A stretch of 64,000 nucleotides of DNA from contig JAKAXL010000001.1 of the NCBI GenBank assembly GCA_021816585.1, positions 1 through 64,000 on the forward strand, in the 5' to 3' direction. This DNA is from Pseudomonadota bacterium. GTDB taxonomy: Bacteria > Pseudomonadota > Gammaproteobacteria > Burkholderiales > Burkholderiaceae_C. A program made the translations under genes and the position numbers. Position 1 is the stretch's first letter, and every line of letters begins with the position of its first letter. The notes beneath the pieces were generated by a model. The model ran no database searches and was not told where the DNA came from. It worked only from the letters and a program-made list of their open reading frames with translations. Positions 9,364 to 16,615 of the stretch are shown in pieces.

Positions 9364-10239
9364 ATGCCCGATCGCTCCAACGACTACGTGCTCACCCTGT
9401 CGTGCCTCGATGCCAAGGGCATCGTCTACTCGGTCTCCGGATTGCTGTTCCAGGCCGGCTGCAACATCCTGGATTCGCAGCAGTTCGGCGACCCCGACAC
9501 CGGGCTGTTCTTCATGCGGGTGCATTTCGCCGCGCCGCCGCACCTGGACGGCGCCGACAAGCTCGAGCTGCTGTTCGCCGACCTGCGCCAGCGCTTCGGC
9601 ATGCAGGCGTCGATCCATGCCTGCGCGCAGCGCCCGCGGGTGCTGATCGCCGTCAGCCGCCAGGCGCACTGCCTCAACGACCTGCTGTTTCGCTGGCGCG
9701 CCGGGCAGATCGCGATGGACGTGGTCGGCGTGGTGTCGAACCACCCCGACTGCGCGTCGCTGGCCGCGCATTACGAGGTGCCCTTCCACCACGAGCCGCT
9801 GGCCGCGGGCGCCGACGCGGCGTCCAGACGCGAGCAGGAGTCGCGCATCGAGGCGCTGATGCGCGAGCAGCGGGTGGAGTTGCTGGTGCTGGCGCGCTAC
9901 ATGCAGATCCTCAGCCCGCAGCTGTGCGCCGCGCTGGACGGGCGCGCGATCAACATCCACCACTCCTTCCTGCCCAGTTTCAAGGGTGCGCGGCCCTACC
10001 GGCAGGCGCACGACCGCGGCGTCAAGCTGATCGGCGCCACCGCACACTACGTCACCCCCGAGCTCGACGAGGGCCCGATCATCGAGCAGGACGTGCAGCG
10101 TGTGGACCACTCGCTCGACGCCGCGGAGCTGACCGCGGTGGGGCAGGACGTGGAGAACCAGGTGCTGGCGCGCGCGGTGCGCTGGCATGTCGAGCACCGC
10201 ATCCTGCGCAACGGCCACAAGACGGTCGTGTTCTCGTGA
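9364..10239 (+). CDS. purU: Formyltetrahydrofolate deformylase
   Basis: 291 residues. An N-terminal ACT domain (about residues 5-85, YVLTLSCLDAKGIVYSVSG) is followed by a GART-type formyl hydrolase domain. Catalytic features include INIHHSFLPSF (Asn197, His199, His200 region) and GATAHYVTPELDEGPII. The enzyme hydrolyses 10-formyl-THF to formate and THF, balancing one-carbon pools and feeding PurT-type formate use. ACT domains in PurU sense methionine and glycine in E. coli. A GC-rich hairpin (10247-10264) follows the stop at once. Confidence 0.95.
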   Translation: MPDRSNDYVLTLSCLDAKGIVYSVSGLLFQAGCNILDSQQFGDPDTGLFFMRVHFAAPPHLDGADKLELLFADLRQRFGMQASIHACAQRPRVLIAVSRQAHCLNDLLFRWRAGQIAMDVVGVVSNHPDCASLAAHYEVPFHHEPLAAGADAASRREQESRIEALMREQRVELLVLARYMQILSPQLCAALDGRAINIHHSFLPSFKGARPYRQAHDRGVKLIGATAHYVTPELDEGPIIEQDVQRVDHSLDAAELTAVGQDVENQVLARAVRWHVEHRILRNGHKTVVFS

Positions 10240-10246
10240 ATTCGCC

Positions 10247-10264
10247 GCGGCCGCGCGCGGCCGC
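10247..10264 (+). other. 18-bp perfect GC palindrome between purU and the next start
   Basis: GCGGCCGC-GC-GCGGCCGC lies 7 bases after the purU stop and ends next to the ACGGAG ribosome site of the following gene (ATG 10277). In RNA it would fold into an 8-bp stem or longer dimer. There is no U-tract, so it is not a canonical terminator; it may lower readthrough or hide the ribosome site. Confidence 0.4.
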
Positions 10265-10276
10265 ACGGAGTCGACC

Positions 10277-10726
10277 ATGCCCCGCAGTTCCTCCCCCGCC
10301 AGTGCCCCCCACAGTTCCGCCGAAGCCGCCGAGGCCGCGTTCTACGAGGCGCTGCAGGCCGGCGACGTGGAAGCGGTGATGCGCGTGTGGAGCGACGACG
10401 ACGACCCGGTGTGCGTGCACCCCGGCGGCCCGCGCCTGGTGGGCGCGGCGGCCATCCGCGCCAGCTACGAGCAGATGCTGGGCGGCAGCGCGCTGCCCAT
10501 CGCGCCCGAACGCGTGCTGCGCACGGTCACGCTGGGGTGCGCCGTGCACAACGTGGTCGAGCGCGTGCGCCTGCCGGCCGGCGCGGCGCCGGCCTCCGCC
10601 TGCGTGCTGGCCACCAACGTGTACCTGCGCACGCCGCAGGGTTGGCGCCTGGTGCTGCATCATGCGAGCCCGGGCACCCTCGACGAAGCCGGCGAGTTGC
10701 TGGCGCAGTCGGACCGCCTGCACTGA
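10277..10726 (+). CDS. SnoaL/NTF2-like fold protein (DUF4440 type)
   Basis: 149 residues from the ATG at 10277, supported by ACGGAG upstream. The pattern AAEAAFYEALQAGDVEAVMRVW, then DDDPVCVHPGGPRLVGAAAIR and RVLHH-like strands is the usual SnoaL-like/NTF2 arrangement: a helix pair, a conserved HPGG turn and a curved sheet. Such proteins may be small-ligand-binding or isomerase-like; no catalytic assignment is possible. It follows purU by 37 bases and precedes another small gene by 27, so the three could form one unit. Confidence 0.75.
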   Translation: MPRSSSPASAPHSSAEAAEAAFYEALQAGDVEAVMRVWSDDDDPVCVHPGGPRLVGAAAIRASYEQMLGGSALPIAPERVLRTVTLGCAVHNVVERVRLPAGAAPASACVLATNVYLRTPQGWRLVLHHASPGTLDEAGELLAQSDRLH

Positions 10727-10753
10727 CGGCGTTCGGCGCCGGAGCACACAGGC

Positions 10754-11344
10754 ATGGATGAGCAGGTTCTGCGGGCGATGCGGCGCTGGCCCGACGTGCC
10801 GGCTTGTGCGGGCTGGCTGGCGCTGGATTCGCGCGGCCAGTGGTGGATTCGCGACGCGCAGGCCCTGCCGTGGCCGCGCCGCGACGACGGCAGCCTGCAG
10901 CGTGAGGGCGCCAGCCGGCTGCTGCACGCGGGGCTGTGCGAGTTCATCGCGCGCAACTACCAGCGCGACGCGCAGGGCTGCTGGTTCTTCCAGAACGGGC
11001 CGCAGCAGGTCTACGTGGAACTCGACAGCGCGCCGCTGGTGCTGCGCCTGCACGTCGAAGGCGCGGGCGCCAGCCTGCGCGCGCATACCGGTGGGGAAGG
11101 GCGGCCACGCGAGGCCTGGCTGGACGAGGCCGGGCGCGTGTGGCTGTGCTGCGACATCGGTCCGGGACTGCTGCACAGCCTGGATACCGTGCTGCTGGCG
11201 CCGTGGCTCGACGAGCCGGCGGCCACGCTGCGCCTGCCGGGGCTCGCACCCATGCCGCTGCGCCCGCTTGCGCTGCGCGACATCGAGTCGCGCCTGGGCT
11301 TTTGCGCGAGCCCGTCGGCGCTTGCGCGCTGGCGCGCGGCTTGA
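10754..11344 (+). CDS. Conserved hypothetical protein, betaproteobacterial DUF2946-like
   Basis: 196 residues, ATG at 10754 with GGAG 9 bases upstream. No signal peptide or membrane span. The segment GWLALDSRGQWWIRD followed by EFIARNYQRDAQGCWFFQNG and QVYVELDSAPLVLRL matches a soluble family I recall from Burkholderiales under DUF2946; it also resembles the layout of DUF1285. The database number is from memory and should be treated as approximate. Function unknown. It converges with the cytochrome c gene across a structured 63-base gap. Confidence 0.65.
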   Translation: MDEQVLRAMRRWPDVPACAGWLALDSRGQWWIRDAQALPWPRRDDGSLQREGASRLLHAGLCEFIARNYQRDAQGCWFFQNGPQQVYVELDSAPLVLRLHVEGAGASLRAHTGGEGRPREAWLDEAGRVWLCCDIGPGLLHSLDTVLLAPWLDEPAATLRLPGLAPMPLRPLALRDIESRLGFCASPSALARWRAA

Positions 11345-11345
11345 C

Positions 11346-11399
11346 GGGCACGGCCCCGTCGAGCCGCGCTCGCGGCCCGCGAAGGGGCCGCCGCTGCCC
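11346..11399. terminator. Nested inverted repeat between convergent genes
   Basis: Three nested arm pairs are visible: GGGCA/TGCCC (11346-11350 with 11395-11399), GGCCCC/GGGGCC (11352-11357 with 11384-11389) and GCCGCG/CGCGGC (11363-11368 with 11371-11376). The structure works on both strands and fills the gap between two convergent stops, so a bidirectional terminator is likely, although no U-run follows. Confidence 0.45.
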
Positions 11400-11407
11400 G
11401 ATCGGGC

Positions 11408-12265
11408 TTACTTGGAGTGGTCGACCATGTAGTCGACCGCGGCCTTCACGTCGGCGTCGCTGGCGGTGCTGCCGCCCTTGGGCGGCATCATGCCGCGCTT
11501 GCCGGTGTAGCCGTGGATGGCGCGGGTGTACAGGGTCGGCAGGCCGTTGGCGATGATCGGCGCCCAGGCCGCCTTGTCGCCGAACTTGGGCGCGCCCGCG
11601 ACTCCGGCGCCATGGCAGGCGATGCAGGTGCTGTCGTACAGCGCCTTGCCGGCGTCGGCCACGGTCGTCGCGGCGGCGGCCGGCGCGGCGGGTGCCGTGC
11701 TGGCGGCCGCGGTGGTGACGGCCGAACCGGCTCCCTTCGAATGCTCGACGATGTAGTCGACGGCGGCCTTCACGTCGCCGTCGCTGGCGGTGCTGCCGCC
11801 CTTGGGCGGCATCATGCCGCGCTTGCCGGTGTAGCCGTGGATGGCGCGGGTGTACAGCGTCGGCAGGCCTTGCGCGATGATCGGCGCCCAGGCTGCCTGG
11901 TCACCGAACTTGGGCGCTCCCGCGACGCCTGCGCCGTGGCAGGCGATGCAGGTGCTGTCGTACAACGCCTTCCCGGCGTCGGCCACCGTCGTCGCTGCCG
12001 CCGCGGGAGCGGCCGCCGGCGCGCTGGCCACGCTGGCCTGCGCGACAGGCGCCAGGCTCTGCGCGGCCATCGGCTGCGAGGCCACCGGCGGCGCGGTGTC
12101 GGTGGCGATGATGTGGGCGATCACCACCAGGATGATCACCGGCACCGCGAAGCCCACCACGAGGATGATGATCAGCTTGCGCAGCGTGGGGGCGAAGGGC
12201 AAGGCCCCGGTGGCGTCGGAGGGCGCGGCATGGCCCTTGGAATGGTTGGAGTCGTGTGCGCTCAT
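11408..12265 (-). CDS. Membrane-anchored dihaem cytochrome c with duplicated c5-type domain
   Basis: 285 residues from the ATG at 12265. A cytoplasmic N-terminus (about 30 residues) leads into one membrane helix, LIIILVVGFAVPVIILVVI, then an Ala/Pro-rich linker and two class-I cytochrome domains. Each has CIACH haem attachment and a distal GMMPPKGG methionine loop. The two 86-residue domains differ at only five positions and lie exactly 108 codons apart. The architecture fits a periplasmic electron carrier tethered to the inner membrane, passing electrons to or from a terminal oxidase or periplasmic dehydrogenase; the partner is not in the window. Longer upstream frames to 12445 lack signal-anchor logic and were rejected. 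Confidence 0.85.
   Translation of the reverse strand: MSAHDSNHSKGHAAPSDATGALPFAPTLRKLIIILVVGFAVPVIILVVIAHIIATDTAPPVASQPMAAQSLAPVAQASVASAPAAAPAAAATTVADAGKALYDSTCIACHGAGVAGAPKFGDQAAWAPIIAQGLPTLYTRAIHGYTGKRGMMPPKGGSTASDGDVKAAVDYIVEHSKGAGSAVTTAAASTAPAAPAAAATTVADAGKALYDSTCIACHGAGVAGAPKFGDKAAWAPIIANGLPTLYTRAIHGYTGKRGMMPPKGGSTASDADVKAAVDYMVDHSK
11411..11992 (-). repeat. In-frame tandem duplication inside the cytochrome gene
   Basis: Two units, 11411-11668 (C-terminal domain) and 11735-11992 (N-terminal domain), have a period of 324 bases. The encoded units are identical at 81 of 86 residues, and long stretches of DNA, including synonymous positions, are unchanged. The Ala/Pro linker before each unit also looks copied. 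Confidence 0.9.
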
Positions 12266-12400
12266 GGTCGGTGCGGGAAGGGATCGAATGGCATCTCGAG
12301 CAACGCGGTCATTCCGCGCGCGGCCTGCATGATAGGACGTGGCGCAAGGCCCGGGCGCATACGCGCGGACGTTGCGCTGCAGCATGCACGCGGAGTTGAC

Positions 12401-12436
12401 GCCTGTCACGACACGCGGGGCCGTGTCGTGGCAGGC
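12401..12436. repeat. 15-bp inverted repeat upstream of tRNA-Arg
   Basis: Arms 12401-12415 and 12422-12436 around a 6-base loop pair over 15 bases with one G.T mismatch; the core is CACGACACG. It lies 136 bases upstream of the cytochrome start on one side and 93 bases upstream of the tRNA on the other. It could be a terminator-like hairpin or an operator for either gene. Confidence 0.5.
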
Positions 12437-12489
12437 GCGCGCCATGCGGGCGCGGTCGCGCCGCGTACCCTGCGCCGAGGCGCTCGCGC

Positions 12490-12522
12490 TACACTGTCGG
12501 TTTGGCCCGGACGCATGTCCGG
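12490..12522 (+). promoter_or_regulatory. Likely tRNA promoter -10 and leader hairpin
   Basis: TACACT at 12490-12495 is a good sigma70 -10 hexamer; the -35 region is poor. A small hairpin (CCGGAC-GCAT-GTCCGG, 12507-12522) falls in the predicted 5' leader, 6 bases before the mature tRNA, where RNase P would cut. Confidence 0.5.
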
Positions 12523-12528
12523 CGCCAT

Positions 12529-12604
12529 GCGCCCGTAGCTCAGTGGATAGAGTATCGGCCTCCGAAGCCGAGGGTCGTGGGTTCGATCCCCGCCGGGCGC
12601 GCCA
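12529..12604 (+). tRNA. tRNA-Arg, anticodon CCG
   Basis: A complete cloverleaf of 76 bases including an encoded CCA end (12602-12604). Acceptor arm GCGCCCG pairs with CGGGCGC, the D arm has GCTC/GAGT, the anticodon stem TCGGC/GCCGA encloses loop CTCCGAA, and the T arm contains GTGGG-TTCGATC-CCCGC. The anticodon CCG reads CGG arginine codons, useful in a GC-rich genome. The last base touches the stop codon of the convergent gene at 12605 with no spacer. Confidence 0.97.
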
Positions 12605-13393
12605 TCACGGCGAGAACTCGTGTTCCACCATCAGCCAGGTCGACCATTGCGGATGCCCGCCGGCCTGCTGGAACGAGGCCTGCTCGCCCAGCGCGATCAG
12701 CCAGGTCGGTGAGCCGCGGTAGCCGATCTGGGGCATCACGCTGCCCTCGATGCCTCGACCTGCGCCGTCGAGGATCAACTGGTTGTCGGCATGCACCTCG
12801 AGTTGCGCCGACCACGCGCTGCTCAGCGCCCTGCCGAGCGAGGTGTCGACGAACCAGCCGCTGGTGACGCCGTTTCCCACGGCCTGCGTGTAGCCCGCCT
12901 CGCCCTGCGTGAACCAGGGATACCAGAGCTGCGCCCACATCGCCTGCGCGGTGACCGAATTGCCCTGGTCCGGCAATACGGAAGGGCGCGGGTCCGCCCA
13001 GTATTGGCCCTCGATTTCCGCGGTCAGCAAGGTGGCGCGGCCGTGGCCCATGTCGCATTCGTGCAGAGCGGCCACTTTCAGGCCCGCGGCCAGCGGCCCG
13101 AAGGCGCCGGGTGCGCTGCCCAGCGGGGTCTGCGCGGTGTAGCCGGGAAGGTCCAGCTCCATGCCGACGCGGTCGTTGAAGCGGGCCTCGAGCTCGGGGG
13201 CGAAGCTCAGCGCCCGCGGGCTGCCCCCCGCCTGGGTGTACAGGTAGGCGGAGTTCTCGACCCACGGCTCCTCGATGCCGATGGCCTTGGTGATGTAGTC
13301 GTCCACGTCGCAGGACTGGGCCCGCGCCGCGGTCGCGCAGGCGGCGCACAGGGCCCCCAGCGCGACCACCGACCAACGACAGTTTGTACGCAT
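12605..13393 (-). CDS. Putative outer-membrane beta-barrel or transporter-like protein behind a Fur-box-like site
   Basis: 262 residues with a signal peptide (MRTNCRWSVVALGALCAACATAARAQS) and then alternating strands rich in aromatic residues, ending in ..LMVEHEFSP with a penultimate aromatic as in many outer-membrane barrels. VENSAYLYTQAGG, ELEARFNDRVGMELDLPGY and WLIALGEQASFQ resemble the family of outer-membrane proteins often annotated as putative transporters or as phenol MetA-pathway-like. A Fur-box-like sequence sits 23 bases upstream of the start, suggesting iron control. The stop codon abuts the tRNA-Arg 3' end. A precise function cannot be given. Confidence 0.7.
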   Translation of the reverse strand: MRTNCRWSVVALGALCAACATAARAQSCDVDDYITKAIGIEEPWVENSAYLYTQAGGSPRALSFAPELEARFNDRVGMELDLPGYTAQTPLGSAPGAFGPLAAGLKVAALHECDMGHGRATLLTAEIEGQYWADPRPSVLPDQGNSVTAQAMWAQLWYPWFTQGEAGYTQAVGNGVTSGWFVDTSLGRALSSAWSAQLEVHADNQLILDGAGRGIEGSVMPQIGYRGSPTWLIALGEQASFQQAGGHPQWSTWLMVEHEFSP

Positions 13394-13415
13394 GCAGCTT
13401 GCTCCCTGGCAAATA

Positions 13416-13434
13416 ACGAATGCGAACCATTATC
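13416..13434 (-). promoter_or_regulatory. Candidate Fur box
   Basis: A 19-base window matches the classical Fur consensus at 13 of 19 positions, including the intact half CATTATC and the AATG and AA blocks. It stands out as AT-rich in a GC-rich region and lies 23-41 bases upstream of the barrel-protein ATG, where a bound repressor would block transcription. Confidence 0.6.
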
Positions 13435-13523
13435 GTTTACGACTCAAGCCAGGGTGTACCGAAAACTGCGAAATCCTGGATTCGGCGCCGGACGTGCGCC
13501 GCCGGGCGCCGCCGGAAGTGGGC

Positions 13524-14201
13524 TCAGCGAGGCGACGCCGGCATGCCGGCGTCGCCGTCCCGGCGTGCGGCGGCGGCCAGCGCGGCGGCGGCCGCGCCCG
13601 GATCGCGGGCGTGGGCGATCGCTCCGAGCACCGCGATGCCGTCGGCGCCGGCCTCGAACACCGACTCCGCGTTGCCGGCGTCGATGCCCCCGATCGGCAC
13701 CAGGGGCAGGGTGCAGCGCGCGCGCATCGCGCGCAGGCCGTCGAGGCCCAGCGGGGCGCCGGCGTCCGGCTTGTTGCGGGTGGCGAACAGCGGGCTCGGG
13801 CTGAGGTAGTCGACGTCCTGGCGCAGCCCGCGGTCGAGCTCGTCCAGCGTGCCCACCGACAGCCCGATGATGGCCTGCGGCATGTGGCGCCGCAGGTCGG
13901 CCACCTCCAGGTCGTCCTGGCCCACGTGCACGCCGTCAGCCCCGGCGGCCAGCGCGACGTCCAGGCGGTCGTTGATCATCAGCGGCACGCCGTGCTCGCG
14001 CAGCAGGCCGCGCAGCCGCCTGGCGCGCGCGACGAACTCGCGGGTCGACAGCTCCTTCTCGCGCAGCTGCACGCAGCGCACGCCCGCGCGCACCGCGTCG
14101 TGCACCAGCCGCAGCAGCGGCGCCTCGTCGAGCCCGCCGACCACCAGGTACAGGCGCAGCGAGTCGCGCGCCACGCGGGGGGTGCAGGGCGACGCGGTCA
14201 C
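13524..14201 (-). CDS. thiE: Thiamine-phosphate synthase
   Basis: 225 residues from a GTG at 14201 whose bases overlap the thiM stop (GTGA, 4-base overlap). The TIM-barrel signature blocks are all present: [61 protein letters not shown] and [20 protein letters not shown]. ThiE joins HMP pyrophosphate to thiazole phosphate to give thiamine phosphate. With ThiM just upstream this looks like a thiazole salvage unit. I found no TPP riboswitch in front of the operon. Confidence 0.95.
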   Translation of the reverse strand: MTASPCTPRVARDSLRLYLVVGGLDEAPLLRLVHDAVRAGVRCVQLREKELSTREFVARARRLRGLLREHGVPLMINDRLDVALAAGADGVHVGQDDLEVADLRRHMPQAIIGLSVGTLDELDRGLRQDVDYLSPSPLFATRNKPDAGAPLGLDGLRAMRARCTLPLVPIGGIDAGNAESVFEAGADGIAVLGAIAHARDPGAAAAALAAAARRDGDAGMPASPR

Positions 14202-15025
14202 GCCGGCAGTTCCAGGCGCAGCCGCGAGGTGAAGGTGTCGGCGTCGAGCAGGTGCACGGCGTCGAGCAGCGCGACCTGGTAGCTGCCCAGGCCGCCCCCC
14301 GCATCGCGCACGCGTTCGGCGGCGATCTCGCCGGCGACTCCCAGGTAGGCCATCGCCGCGACCGTGGCGCGCCAGCGGTCGGGCTGCACCGCCGCGAAGG
14401 CCGCCACCAGCGCGCTGGCGCCGCAGCCCACGCCGGTGACGCGGGTCATCCAGACGTCGCCGTTGCCCAGGCGCGCATGGCGGCCGCGGGGATCGACGAC
14501 ATGGTCGTGCTCGCCGGACACGCACACCACGCAGCCGCTGTCGCGGCTCAGGCGCGACGCGGTGTGCAGCACGGCATCGGCGCCCAGCATGCTGTCGACC
14601 CCGCGCGCACCGGCGGCGTCGCCGGCTCCGGCCACCGCGGCGATCTCGGCGGCGTTGCCGCGCAGCACGTCGGGCTCGGCCGCGGCGCGCAGCGCGCGCA
14701 CGACCTCGCGGCGGTACGCGGTGGCGCCGGCGCCGACCGGGTCGAGCACCACCGGGGTGCCGCGCTCGCGTGCCGCCAGCAGCGCCAGGCGCATCGATTC
14801 CACCCACGACGGCTGCAGCGTGCCGATGTTGAGCACGACGGCGCCGGCAAGCCGCGCCATCTCCTGCACCTCCTCGGCGGCGTGCACCATCACCGGCGAC
14901 GCGCCGGCGGCCAGCAGCAGGTTGGCGTTGAAGTTCATGACCACGAGGTTGGTCACGTTGTGCACCAGCGGGCAACGCGCGCGAAGCTCGAGCACGTCGT
15001 CCCACAGGTCGCGGGCGCGCAGCAT
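14198..15025 (-). CDS. thiM: Hydroxyethylthiazole kinase
   Basis: 275 residues from the ATG at 15025, with GGAG upstream. Ribokinase-like fold with the ThiM landmarks [55 protein letters not shown] and the catalytic region [15 protein letters not shown], where Cys takes part in activity in known ThiM. It phosphorylates 5-(hydroxyethyl)-4-methylthiazole for salvage. Translationally coupled to thiE by the 4-base overlap, and 29 bases downstream of the VOC gene on the same strand. Confidence 0.95.
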   Translation of the reverse strand: MLRARDLWDDVLELRARCPLVHNVTNLVVMNFNANLLLAAGASPVMVHAAEEVQEMARLAGAVVLNIGTLQPSWVESMRLALLAARERGTPVVLDPVGAGATAYRREVVRALRAAAEPDVLRGNAAEIAAVAGAGDAAGARGVDSMLGADAVLHTASRLSRDSGCVVCVSGEHDHVVDPRGRHARLGNGDVWMTRVTGVGCGASALVAAFAAVQPDRWRATVAAMAYLGVAGEIAAERVRDAGGGLGSYQVALLDAVHLLDADTFTSRLRLELPA

Positions 15026-15054
15026 GGCGGGATCTCCGGATCGACGGCGACGGG

Positions 15055-15477
15055 CTATTTCGCGAACACCTGGCTCATGTCCTCGAAGGACTTGAATTCC
15101 AGCGCGTTGCCGCAGGGATCGAGGAAGAACATCGTCGCCTGCTCGCCCACCTCGCCCTTGAAGCGCACGTGCGGCTCGATGATGAAGCGCACGCCCGCGG
15201 CGCGCAGGCGGTCGGCCAGCGCCTGCCACTCGGGCATCGGCAGGATCACGCCGAAATGGCGCACCGGCACGTGGTCGCCGTCGACCGAGCCGGTGGCGCG
15301 ATGCCCGGCCTCGTCGGGCGCCAGGTGGGCGACGATCTGGTGACCGTGGAAGTCGAAGTCGACCCAGGTGTCCGAACTGCGTCCTTCGGGACAACCCAGC
15401 AGTTCGCCGTAGAAGCGCCGCGCCGCCGCGAGGTCGGTGACCGGGAACGCGAGGTGGAAAGGGGGATGCTGGGCCAT
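15055..15477 (-). CDS. VOC (glyoxalase/bleomycin-resistance fold) family protein
   Basis: 140 residues from the ATG at 15477. [23 protein letters not shown] begins the first beta-alpha-beta-beta-beta unit and [17 protein letters not shown] closes the second. Likely metal ligands are the His in FHLAFPV and the Glu in NALEFK, with the His of VRHFGVI in the second half. This matches the glyoxalase-like subfamily common in Proteobacteria. A metal-dependent lyase or dioxygenase activity is possible; no substrate can be named. First gene of a probable VOC-thiM-thiE unit. Confidence 0.85.
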   Translation of the reverse strand: MAQHPPFHLAFPVTDLAAARRFYGELLGCPEGRSSDTWVDFDFHGHQIVAHLAPDEAGHRATGSVDGDHVPVRHFGVILPMPEWQALADRLRAAGVRFIIEPHVRFKGEVGEQATMFFLDPCGNALEFKSFEDMSQVFAK

Positions 15478-15553
15478 GGCGAAAGCCTCTGCGAGCGTGA
15501 AAAGAAGGGCTTTCGATGCTAGCAGCGCGCAGGCGCGAGCGTTGCGACCGCTG

Positions 15554-16450
15554 TCAATCCGAGCCGGCCTGGCGGAACAGCGCGTACAACTGCGCCGCGC
15601 TGGCCGACAGGGCACGCGCGCGCCTGCGCACGAGCCCGATGGTGCGCCGCACCTCGGGCTCGTGCAGCGGCACGCCGACCAGCCGCGCATGCTCGCGTCC
15701 CTGCAGGGCCATCGCCGGCATCGCCGCCACGCCGAGCCCGGCCTCGACCAGCGCCAGCGCGGTGGCGCCGGTCTGCGCCTCGTAGGCCACGCGCGGGCGC
15801 AGCCCGGCCGCGGCCAGCGCGCGGTCGACGATCAGCCGGTTGCCCGAGGTGCGGGCCAGCGCGATGTAGGCATGCCGGTCCAGTTCGGCCCAGCGCACGC
15901 CGGCTCGCCGCGCCAGGGCGTGCCCGGGCGGGCAGGCCAGCACGAAGGCTTCGTCGAACAGCGCGGTGAACTCCAGGTCGCCGTCGGGTTCGTCGACGAA
16001 GCTCAGGCCGAAGTCGGCGTCGCCCTGCGCCACCGCTTCGCGCACTTCGTTGGACTTGGTGTCGAGCACCGTCACCTGCACCCGCGCGTGACTGTTCCGG
16101 TAGCGCGCCAGCACCCCGGCGACCAGCGACGGCACGACGGTGGGAACGCAGGCCAGCGTGACCCGCTCGCCGCGGGTTCCGGGGTCGCCGCGGATCGCCA
16201 GCAGCGCGTTGTCGAGGTCGTCGAGCAGCACGCGCATCTTGCGCTCGAACTCGCGGCCGGCCGCGCTCAGGCGCACCCGGCGCGTGGTGCGCTCGACCAG
16301 GCGCACCCCGAGCGCGCGCTCGAGCTTGTCGATGCGCCGGCTGTACGCCGGCTGCGACAGATGCACGGCCTCGGCCGCGCGGCGGAAGCTGCCGAGCTCG
16401 GCGAGGGCGCGAAAGGCGATCAGGTCGTCGAGGTCGAAAGGCAGGCTCAT
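15554..16450 (-). CDS. tcuR: LysR-type regulator, probable TcuR
   Basis: 298 residues. The N-terminal winged helix-turn-helix is clear ([29 protein letters not shown]-type start, then [19 protein letters not shown]), followed by a periplasmic-binding-like effector domain from about residue 90. It is divergent from tcuA with a 165-base gap that carries a LysR-type T-N11-A site. In Salmonella, TcuR activates tcuABC in response to tricarballylate; by position this is the equivalent, but the effector has not been shown and could be citrate or another tricarboxylate. Confidence 0.8.
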   Translation of the reverse strand: MSLPFDLDDLIAFRALAELGSFRRAAEAVHLSQPAYSRRIDKLERALGVRLVERTTRRVRLSAAGREFERKMRVLLDDLDNALLAIRGDPGTRGERVTLACVPTVVPSLVAGVLARYRNSHARVQVTVLDTKSNEVREAVAQGDADFGLSFVDEPDGDLEFTALFDEAFVLACPPGHALARRAGVRWAELDRHAYIALARTSGNRLIVDRALAAAGLRPRVAYEAQTGATALALVEAGLGVAAMPAMALQGREHARLVGVPLHEPEVRRTIGLVRRRARALSASAAQLYALFRQAGSD

Positions 16451-16514
16451 GGTGCGGGCGGGTTCGCGGCCGGGACACGGGGAGGGGATGTCCTGGCATT
16501 GATGTTTATTTTCG

Positions 16515-16538
16515 ATGAATCATTGCCATCATTGCAAT
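16515..16538. promoter_or_regulatory. LysR-type operator between tcuR and tcuA
   Basis: Within an AT-rich island (about 16500-16550), ATTGC-N7-GCAAT (16522-16538) gives a T-N11-A dyad, and the partly overlapping ATGA-A-TCAT (16515-16523) is a second small dyad. Location between a LysR gene and its divergent target is typical of the recognition site. Confidence 0.55.
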
Positions 16539-16615
16539 TGACGAACAGGCCCCCGAAACCGACACTGCGGGGCTATGCGCAATCCATCTGGCCCCTTGCC
16601 CGCGGGAACCGGGAC

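Noticed and set aside
12529-12604. Genomic-island attachment site at tRNA-Arg
   Set aside because: No integrase, no repeated tRNA 3' end in the window and no compositional shift on either side.
15026-15060. TPP riboswitch in front of thiM-thiE
   Set aside because: The gap after the VOC gene is only 29 bases and neither it nor the region before the VOC gene has the conserved thi-box sequences.
16502-16615. tcuA start at the ATG at 16502
   Set aside because: It would put 38 unrelated residues before the FAD motif and make the LysR-type operator part of the coding region.
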